This document shows, piece after piece, positions 13,670 to 19,959 of a stretch of 19,959 nucleotides of DNA. A program made the translations under genes and the position numbers. The notes beneath the pieces were generated by a model that worked only from the letters and a program-made list of their open reading frames with translations, was not told where the DNA came from and ran no database searches. Origin of the DNA: Coprococcus sp. (lineage in GTDB: Bacteria > Bacillota > Clostridia > Lachnospirales > Lachnospiraceae). The first letter of the stretch is position 1; every line of letters begins with the position of its first letter. The stretch spans positions 1 to 19,959 of the forward strand of contig JAEDGW010000042.1 in NCBI GenBank assembly GCA_016297325.1, read 5' to 3'.

Positions 13670-14715
13670 AGACCAGAGAGATAAGAATAGGAGACAGAGT
13701 CATAGGTGGGGGCAATCCTATACTGATACAGTCTATGACAAATACAAAGACGAGTGATGTGGAAGCCACAGTTTCGCAGATACTCCAGCTTGAGAAAGCG
13801 GGATGTGACATCATCAGATGCACGATCAATGATGAGGCTGCAGCGGACGCTATTCCGGAGATAAAGAAGAGGATACACATACCGCTTGTGGGCGATATAC
13901 ATTTTGATTACAGACTGGCGATAAAAGCCATAGAAAACGGGGTGGATAAGATCAGGATCAACCCTGGAAATATCGGCGGACAGCAGAATCTCGCAAAGGT
14001 TGTGGAGGCTGCAAAGAAGAGAGATATACCTATAAGAGTTGGTGTCAACAGCGGATCTCTGGAGAAGGAGCTGGTGCAGAAATACGGCGGTGTCACAGCA
14101 GAGGGAATCGTTGAGAGCGCACTTGACAAGGTGAGGATGATCGAGGATCTGGACTATCACAATATAGTCATCAGTATAAAGTCATCTGATGTCATGATGT
14201 GCGTTAAGGCCCATGAACTGATCGCTGATAAGACGGATTACCCTCTGCATGTGGGTATCACTGAGTCGGGAACAGTGACCAGGGGAAATATCAAATCATC
14301 AGTTGGACTTGGAATCATTCTCCATGAGGGTATTGGAGATACCATCAGAGTGTCACTCACAGGAGATCCGGTGGATGAGATATTGTCGGCTAAATTGATA
14401 CTCAAGGCTCTGGGACTTCGAAAAGGCGGAGTGGAGCTGGTGTCATGCCCTACATGTGGAAGAACAGAGATAGATCTCATTGGCCTTGCAAATAAAGTAG
14501 AGAAACTTGTCTCAGATTATGACAATCTCAATATAAAGGTTGCGGTCATGGGCTGTGTGGTAAATGGCCCCGGCGAGGCAAAAGAGGCTGACCTCGGAAT
14601 TGCAGGAGGTAAGGGCTGTGGCCTTCTCATAAAGAAGGGCGAGATAGTTGGAAGATTGAACGAGGATGAATTTATACCGGCGTTAAAGCGGGAATTAGAC
14701 AATTGGAGTGAGTAG
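13666..14715 (+). CDS. ispG: (E)-4-hydroxy-3-methylbut-2-enyl diphosphate synthase (flavodoxin/ferredoxin)
   Basis: A 349-residue iron-sulfur enzyme of the MEP pathway, converting 2-C-methylerythritol 2,4-cyclodiphosphate to HMBPP. The N-terminal TIM barrel includes QSMTNTKTSD (22-31), VGDIHFDYRLA (75-85) and RINPGNIG (97-104). The C-terminal cluster domain holds Cys261 and Cys264 in SCPTCGR, Cys297 in MGCVVNGPGEA, and Glu304, the expected four ligands of the 4Fe-4S cluster. An in-frame TGA three codons before ATG 13666 fixes the start. It has no close Shine-Dalgarno; translation probably depends on the coupled leader ORF and the hairpin upstream. It is the second MEP enzyme in this operon. 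Confidence 0.97.
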   Translation: MKTREIRIGDRVIGGGNPILIQSMTNTKTSDVEATVSQILQLEKAGCDIIRCTINDEAAADAIPEIKKRIHIPLVGDIHFDYRLAIKAIENGVDKIRINPGNIGGQQNLAKVVEAAKKRDIPIRVGVNSGSLEKELVQKYGGVTAEGIVESALDKVRMIEDLDYHNIVISIKSSDVMMCVKAHELIADKTDYPLHVGITESGTVTRGNIKSSVGLGIILHEGIGDTIRVSLTGDPVDEILSAKLILKALGLRKGGVELVSCPTCGRTEIDLIGLANKVEKLVSDYDNLNIKVAVMGCVVNGPGEAKEADLGIAGGKGCGLLIKKGEIVGRLNEDEFIPALKRELDNWSE

Positions 14716-14718
14716 AGA

Positions 14719-17700
14719 TTGAACAACGAAGATCGTATTTGGGAACAGGAAAATATAGATCAGATGTACGCAGATCAGATGCAGGCCCAGATGGATTATG
14801 AAGCTCAGATGGCGGAACAGCAGATGTACGAGAACCAGGCATACGAGCAGCAGGTGTACGAGAGCCAGGTGTATGAGGAGCAGATGAATCCGAATATGCA
14901 GCATGAGAGTGCGTCTTATACTTATGAGGAAAAAAGAAATCCTGAAGAAAATTCTGCAGGTGACATGGAAGATGGCACTACTCAGAATGAGACAGTGAGA
15001 GAAAGCCAGGAGTATGAAATATCTTCTGAGCCAGAGAAGGCTGTAGATACTCCGGCTGCAAACAACGCTGGCGAAGCTGCGGAGCAGGCAGAACTCTTCA
15101 TGAAGGTCTTCCCAGGGGTGGAGATGACGAAGGATCTTGCCGGACTTTTCACAGAGGTATACGTCACCAAGATAACTATATATGATAAGAAGAGCATTCT
15201 TCAGATAGACATAAGATCAAGGCACATAATCAGCAGGCCAAACATAGAGAAAGCTGAGGAGTGTGTAAAGAAATATCTCCAGAGCAGCAGGAGATATACG
15301 GTAAATATAAAGGAGCACTATACGCTGTCTACGCAGTACAATCTTGATGCCATAGTAAAGGCATATGAGGACAGTATACTGTATGATATAAGGTCGTTCA
15401 GCAATGTCGGTTACAGGCTGATCGCAAAGTCTGTGGGCGACTGGTACTGCGACGGGGATGCCATAACTATTGCCATAGAGGACAGTAAGATAGCAAGGAT
15501 CCATGCAGATAAGATCAAGAGTTATATGGAGACTATGTTCCAGGAGAGATTCGACCTTAGTGTGAATGTGGCATTTGAGTACAGTGAAGCGGATAAGGAG
15601 AAGCTGCGAAAGGCAAGTGCACTTGTGGAGCAGCAGAAGATAGATGCCATACTCAGCAATCTGAGAGACCACGGAGACATAATCGTCGATGGAAAGGCTG
15701 TAGATAAAGACAAACTCGGAGTTGCCGAAAAGGGCAGCAAGCCTGATGATGGCAAAAAGAGTGAGGAGAAAAAGTCCCAGCCGGTATCCTCCGGGGGCGA
15801 TTCCGGACAGAAGTCTGGTGGAGAAAAGGAGAAATATGGCAGAAGACGTAGGTACTCAGACGATCCTGATGTGTTCATAGGAAGAGATGTGGAGGGACAG
15901 CTTCTTGAAATATCCAGTATAAATGATGGTATCGGAGAGGTAGTCATCCACGGGCAGATCATGAATACCGAGGAAAGGGAACTGAGAAACGGCAAGATCA
16001 TTCTGACTGGATACATAACGGATTTTACCGACACCATCGGTTTCAAGATGTTCTGCAGCCCTGAGGATATGGAAGTGTACCGCGAGGAGATACAGAAAGG
16101 GCAGTTCTACAGGATGAAGGGACTTGCCGAATTTGACTCGTATGCCAAGGAAGTCATGATATGCAGAGTGCTTGGCATGAAACACATACAGGATTTCCGT
16201 GTGCCAAGAATGGACACATACCCGGAGAAGCGTGTCGAACTTCACATGCATACCAAGATGAGCGAGATGGACAGTGTGGTTGATATAGAGACTATAGTGA
16301 AGCGTGCCAGCGACTGGGGACACCCGGCTATAGCCATCACGGATCACGGCGTTGTACAGGCTTTCCCTATAGCAAACCATACCAAGGGACTCAGAAAGGA
16401 TTTCAAGATCATATATGGTGTGGAGGGATATTTTGTAGACGATCTCAAGGATCTCGTCAAGAATTCCAGAAACCAGAATATTGATTCGGAGTATGTCGTA
16501 TTTGATATAGAGACTACAGGACTTTCCAAGAAGCACAACAAGATCATAGAGATCGGTGCAGTCAAGGTGAAGGATGGAGAGGTGATCGATACCTTCTCGG
16601 AATTCATCAATCCGGGCGTGCCGATCCCGTACCAGATAGAACAGCTTACATCCATCAACGACGATATGGTTAAGGATGCTCCTATGTATGATGTCATCGT
16701 TCCAAAGTTTGTGGAGTTCTGCGGAGAAGATATAGTGGTCGCACATAATGCGTCGTTTGATACAGGATTTGTCAGGAAAAATGCTGAGGAGCTGGGACTT
16801 AAGTTTGACAATACGGTGCTTGACACTATGACTCTCAGCCATATCCTGCTACCGGAGCTTGGTAAATTCACTCTGGACAGAGTATGTAAAGAGCTGAAGG
16901 TTGTAAATGCCCATCACCACAGAGCCATAGATGATGCGGAGGCCACGGCAAAGGTGTTCTTCAAGCTTATGGATATGCTGAAGGAGAAGGGCGTTAAGAC
17001 CATGGATGATCTAAATGTATTGGGAAGCACTTCTCCGGACGCCATCAAGAAGGCAAGAACTTACCACGGTATCATACTTGCAAAGAATGAGATAGGCAGG
17101 GTTAATCTGTACAGACTTATATCAGAGTCTCATCTGACGTATTTTGCAAGAAGACCGAGAATGCCGATGAGTCTCATCAACAAATACCGTGAAGGATTGC
17201 TCATCGGTTCAGCGTGTGAAGCCGGAGAACTGTTCCGTGCGATAGTTGATGATGCTCCGGATGAAGAGATAGTGAGACTGGTAAACTGGTTTGATTATCT
17301 GGAGATACAGCCTCTTGGCAACAATGAGTTCATGACAAGGGATACAAGAAACCCGAAGACCATGGATGATCTGATCGGATACAACAAGAGGATAGTTGAG
17401 CTTGGTGAGATGTTCAACAAACCGGTCGTGGCTACATGTGATGTGCATTTCCTCAATCCAGAGGATTACATATACAGAGCCATCATCATGAAGAGCAAGG
17501 GATTCGATGATGCAGATATGCAGCCGCCTCTGTATTTCAGGACCACAGAGGAGATGCTGGCTGAGTTCCAGTATCTGGGAAGTGACAAGGCCAAGGAAGT
17601 GGTCATAACCAATACAAACCTGATCGCTGATATGATAGAGAGGATAGAGCCTGTCAGGCCGGACAAGGCACCACCTATCATTGAGAATTCTGATCAGACG

Positions 17701-19665
17701 CTGACTGATATATGTTACACGAAGGCGCATGAGATATATGGACCGGATCTTCCACCTCAGGTTCAGGAGCGACTGGACAGGGAACTTCATTCCATCATAT
17801 CAAATGGATTTGCGGTTATGTACATCATTGCGCAGAAGCTTGTGTGGGATTCAAATGACCACGGTTACCTCGTAGGTTCCAGAGGTTCTGTAGGTTCGTC
17901 ATTTGTGGCGACTATGGCAGGTATCACGGAGGTAAATCCGCTGTCGGCGCATTACATTTGTCCGAAATGCCATTTTGTAGATTTTGACTCTGATCTTGTA
18001 AAGTCGTACTCAGGAATGAGTGGATGTGATATGCCGGATCGTGACTGTCCGAAGTGCGGAACTCCGCTTATAAAGGAGGGACATGACATTCCGTTCGAGA
18101 CCTTCCTTGGATTCAATGGAGACAAGGAGCCTGATATAGATCTGAACTTCTCAGGTGAATATCAGTCAAAGGCTCATGCATACACCGAAGTTTTGTTTGG
18201 CAAGGGCAAGGCGTTCAAAGCTGGAACAGTTGGTGGTGTAGCTGAGAAGACAGCATTTGGCTATGTGTACAATTACTTCAAGGATCACGCAAAGGAGAAA
18301 CTTGAGGAAGAGGCCAAGGCATCAGGAATGAGTGAGAAGGAGATCAAGAAGTATGCGGAGGAGAATGCGGTAGTCACCAAGAGGCGCTGCGAGATGGAGC
18401 GTCTGGCGCTTGGCTGTACAGGTGTCAGGAGAACCACGGGACAGCATCCGGGCGGTATGATAGTTCTTCCGAGGCATGAGGAGATATATTCATTTACGCC
18501 GATACAGCATCCGGCAAATGATGTGAACAGTGATATCATCACGTCACATTTCGAGTACCACTCCATCGATCATAACCTGCTGAAGCTCGATATCCTGGGA
18601 CATGATGATCCGACCATGATAAGGCGTCTGGAGGATCTGACAGGACTTGACGCCACAAAGATCAGGCTGGATGACAAGGATGTAATGGAACTTTTCCACA
18701 GCACCAAATCTCTGGGGATCACTCCGGAGGACATAAATGGTATACCACTTGGAAGTCTGGGTGTGCCTGAGTTCGGAACTGATTTTGCTATGCAGATGCT
18801 TATAGATGCCAAGCCTACATGTTTCTCAGATCTTGTGCGAATAGCGGGACTTGCACACGGAACCGATGTATGGCTGGGCAACGCTCAGGAGCTCATCAAG
18901 TCGGGAAAGTGTACTATATCTACGGCCATCTGCTGCCGTGATGATATCATGGTATACCTGATCCATATGGGACTTGATGCAGGACTTGCATTCAATATCA
19001 TGGAGAAAGTTCGTAAGGGAATAGTAGCCAAGGGCAAATGCGACAAATGGGATGACTGGAAGGCCGAGATGGCTGCACACGGTGTGCCTGACTGGTATGT
19101 ATGGTCATGTCAGAAGATCAAATACATGTTCCCGAAGGCGCATGCTGCGGCATATGTCATGATGGCGTGGAGAATCGCATGGTTCAAGGTTAATTATCCG
19201 CTTGAATACTATACGGCATTCTTTAGTATCAGAGCTGACGATTTCAGCTATGAGATGATGTGCTTTGGCAAGGAGCGTGTGCTGTATTTCATAAATGAGA
19301 TCAGCAAGGTGGACAAGAGCAAGAGATCGGCAAAGGATGAAGGCAAGCTCAAGGATCTGAAGATAGTGCTTGAGATGTATGCCAGAGGCTATGATTTTGT
19401 GCCTATCGATATATACAAGGCAAAAGCGGACAGGTTCCAGATCATAGATGGCAAGATCATGCCTTCATTTGCATCCATAGAAGGAATGGGTGAGAAGGCT
19501 GCCCAGCAGCTCTATGATGCTGCCCAGAAAGGCCCGTTCCTCTCAAAGGAGGAGATCAACGAGCGTGCCAAGATAGGAAAGGGTACGATAGAGAAGATGA
19601 GCGAGCTGGGAATCCTGGATGGAATGCCGGAGACGAACCAGTTGTCGTTGTTTGACTTTATGTAG
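14719..19665 (+). CDS. polC: DNA polymerase III PolC-type, with low-complexity N-terminal extension
   Basis: The replicative DNA polymerase of low-GC Gram-positives, 1648 residues against about 1440 in Bacillus. Domains in order: a Q/Y/E-rich low-complexity extension (1-125), N-terminal domain (about 125-330), a charged linker, OB fold (about 390-490), PHP domain with HMH at 509-511, an inserted DEDDh proofreading exonuclease beginning VFDIETTG (Asp596, Glu598), the rest of PHP, then the palm. The zinc-binding cysteines start with CPKC at 1081-1084, and the catalytic acids are in GDKEPDIDLNF (Asp1139, Asp1141). The C-terminus ends with the beta-clamp-binding type sequence QLSLFDFM. The start is TTG 14719, with GGAG ten bases upstream inside ispG; its three-base gap to the ispG stop implies coupling. 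Catalytic motifs are intact. Confidence 0.96.
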   Translation: MNNEDRIWEQENIDQMYADQMQAQMDYEAQMAEQQMYENQAYEQQVYESQVYEEQMNPNMQHESASYTYEEKRNPEENSAGDMEDGTTQNETVRESQEYEISSEPEKAVDTPAANNAGEAAEQAELFMKVFPGVEMTKDLAGLFTEVYVTKITIYDKKSILQIDIRSRHIISRPNIEKAEECVKKYLQSSRRYTVNIKEHYTLSTQYNLDAIVKAYEDSILYDIRSFSNVGYRLIAKSVGDWYCDGDAITIAIEDSKIARIHADKIKSYMETMFQERFDLSVNVAFEYSEADKEKLRKASALVEQQKIDAILSNLRDHGDIIVDGKAVDKDKLGVAEKGSKPDDGKKSEEKKSQPVSSGGDSGQKSGGEKEKYGRRRRYSDDPDVFIGRDVEGQLLEISSINDGIGEVVIHGQIMNTEERELRNGKIILTGYITDFTDTIGFKMFCSPEDMEVYREEIQKGQFYRMKGLAEFDSYAKEVMICRVLGMKHIQDFRVPRMDTYPEKRVELHMHTKMSEMDSVVDIETIVKRASDWGHPAIAITDHGVVQAFPIANHTKGLRKDFKIIYGVEGYFVDDLKDLVKNSRNQNIDSEYVVFDIETTGLSKKHNKIIEIGAVKVKDGEVIDTFSEFINPGVPIPYQIEQLTSINDDMVKDAPMYDVIVPKFVEFCGEDIVVAHNASFDTGFVRKNAEELGLKFDNTVLDTMTLSHILLPELGKFTLDRVCKELKVVNAHHHRAIDDAEATAKVFFKLMDMLKEKGVKTMDDLNVLGSTSPDAIKKARTYHGIILAKNEIGRVNLYRLISESHLTYFARRPRMPMSLINKYREGLLIGSACEAGELFRAIVDDAPDEEIVRLVNWFDYLEIQPLGNNEFMTRDTRNPKTMDDLIGYNKRIVELGEMFNKPVVATCDVHFLNPEDYIYRAIIMKSKGFDDADMQPPLYFRTTEEMLAEFQYLGSDKAKEVVITNTNLIADMIERIEPVRPDKAPPIIENSDQTLTDICYTKAHEIYGPDLPPQVQERLDRELHSIISNGFAVMYIIAQKLVWDSNDHGYLVGSRGSVGSSFVATMAGITEVNPLSAHYICPKCHFVDFDSDLVKSYSGMSGCDMPDRDCPKCGTPLIKEGHDIPFETFLGFNGDKEPDIDLNFSGEYQSKAHAYTEVLFGKGKAFKAGTVGGVAEKTAFGYVYNYFKDHAKEKLEEEAKASGMSEKEIKKYAEENAVVTKRRCEMERLALGCTGVRRTTGQHPGGMIVLPRHEEIYSFTPIQHPANDVNSDIITSHFEYHSIDHNLLKLDILGHDDPTMIRRLEDLTGLDATKIRLDDKDVMELFHSTKSLGITPEDINGIPLGSLGVPEFGTDFAMQMLIDAKPTCFSDLVRIAGLAHGTDVWLGNAQELIKSGKCTISTAICCRDDIMVYLIHMGLDAGLAFNIMEKVRKGIVAKGKCDKWDDWKAEMAAHGVPDWYVWSCQKIKYMFPKAHAAAYVMMAWRIAWFKVNYPLEYYTAFFSIRADDFSYEMMCFGKERVLYFINEISKVDKSKRSAKDEGKLKDLKIVLEMYARGYDFVPIDIYKAKADRFQIIDGKIMPSFASIEGMGEKAAQQLYDAAQKGPFLSKEEINERAKIGKGTIEKMSELGILDGMPETNQLSLFDFM

Positions 19666-19719
19666 TCGTCAAAGCAAATTAAATCAATAATCTGAAAAAA
19701 GTTTGCAATTTTATAAAAA

Positions 19720-19792
19720 AAGTGCTTGCATTCTGCTTTCGTTTCTGTTATATTAAACAGGTCGCAAGCGAAGCGGCAGGATACAAGCACTT
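19720..19792. repeat. 9-bp inverted repeat flanking the tRNA promoter
   Basis: AAGTGCTTG (19720-19728) and CAAGCACTT (19784-19792) are exact reverse complements 55 bases apart. The left arm overlaps the -35 box, and the right arm ends two bases before the first tRNA. It could be a regulatory or processing structure; chance is not excluded. Confidence 0.35.
19726..19754 (+). promoter_or_regulatory. Promoter of the tRNA-Glu genes
   Basis: The -35 box TTGCAT (19726-19731), a 17-base spacer and the -10 box TATATT (19749-19754) with a TG at 19746-19747. The predicted start is near 19761, about 34 bases before the first tRNA. The region from 19666 to 19725 after polC is AT-rich and shows no clear terminator. 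Confidence 0.72.
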
Positions 19793-19794
19793 AT

Positions 19795-19866
19795 GGTTCG
19801 TTGGTCAAGCGGCTAAGACGTCGCCCTCTCACGGCGAAAACAGGGGTTCGATTCCCCTACGAACTG
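19795..19866 (+). tRNA. tRNA-Glu (anticodon CUC)
   Basis: A 72-base cloverleaf. The acceptor arms GGTTCGT and ACGAACT pair (G1-U72 wobble), the D arm is GTC...GAC, the anticodon stem TCGCC/GGCGA encloses loop CTCTCAC with anticodon CTC reading GAG codons, and the T stem AGGGG/CCCCT encloses TTCGATT. The discriminator base is G73, and CCA is not encoded. It is the first of two identical copies. Confidence 0.96.
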
Positions 19867-19907
19867 CTAAGAACTTCAAGGTTCTACAATTTAATAATAA
19901 GACATAT

Positions 19908-19959
19908 GGTTCGTTGGTCAAGCGGCTAAGACGTCGCCCTCTCACGGCGAAAACAGGGG
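19908..19959 (+). tRNA. tRNA-Glu (anticodon CUC), second copy, cut by the window end
   Basis: The 52 visible bases are identical to the first tRNA from its first base through the start of the T stem. The 41-base spacer (19867-19907) contains a small hairpin AGAAC/GTTCT near 19870-19885 that may help 3' processing. The remaining 20 bases lie outside the window. Confidence 0.93.

Noticed and set aside
14758..14890. The repetitive start of polC as a CRISPR or tandem-repeat locus.
   Set aside because: The repeats are short, degenerate and in frame; they encode low-complexity protein and there are no spacers.
19726..19929. A 67-codon ORF running through the tRNA region.
   Set aside because: It covers the tRNA promoter and the first tRNA-Glu gene and part of the second, so it is a chance open frame.

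Overview
The window looks like the chromosome of a Gram-positive Clostridia member, most likely family Lachnospiraceae. The reasons are the moderate base composition, strong AGGAGG ribosome binding sites with frequent TTG starts, a PolC-type replicative polymerase, and the Firmicutes-type order pyrH-frr-uppS-cdsA-dxr-rseP-ispG-polC. The genus cannot be fixed from the sequence alone.

Layout. (1) Positions 1-656, minus strand: a Phd/YefM-type antitoxin and a Doc/Fic toxin that runs off the left edge, overlapping by ATGA behind a good sigma-A-type promoter. (2) 909-2996, minus strand: a Na+/phosphate cotransporter-PhoU fusion with a lysine/serine-rich tail. (3) 3236-5162, plus strand: a divergent sodium:solute-symporter-family protein without the usual first helix, then an RlmH rRNA methyltransferase. 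(4) 5194-5592, minus strand, convergent: a second, divergent RlmH-like protein. (5) 5709-6530: a Cof-type HAD phosphatase. (6) 6640-8073: a LytR-CpsA-Psr (LCP) cell-wall ligase with a very acidic cytoplasmic tail and its own promoter and terminator. (7) 8271-19665: the long pyrH-to-polC operon. It couples UMP supply, ribosome recycling, undecaprenyl and phospholipid synthesis, the MEP isoprenoid pathway, a site-2 protease and DNA replication. (8) 19726 to the end: a promoter and two identical tRNA-Glu(CUC) genes, the second cut by the window edge.

Most notable observation: the two RlmH genes have lost complementary halves of the active site. The plus-strand copy keeps the SAM-binding knot (FVIGGSLGL, EMTFPHQLMR) but ends before the conserved tail (YRAF...YHK). 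The minus-strand copy keeps that tail (EQVYRAFTILNNITYHK) but has a ruined knot (YYVGYDSGL). In the RlmH homodimer one subunit supplies SAM and the other supplies the catalytic C-terminal tail, so this pair may be an obligate heterodimeric RlmH. Secondary points are a short leader ORF plus hairpin before ispG, a low-complexity Q/Y/E-rich N-terminal extension on PolC, an inverted repeat over the LCP transcription start, and repeats upstream of pyrH, which here lacks its usual rpsB-tsf neighbours.
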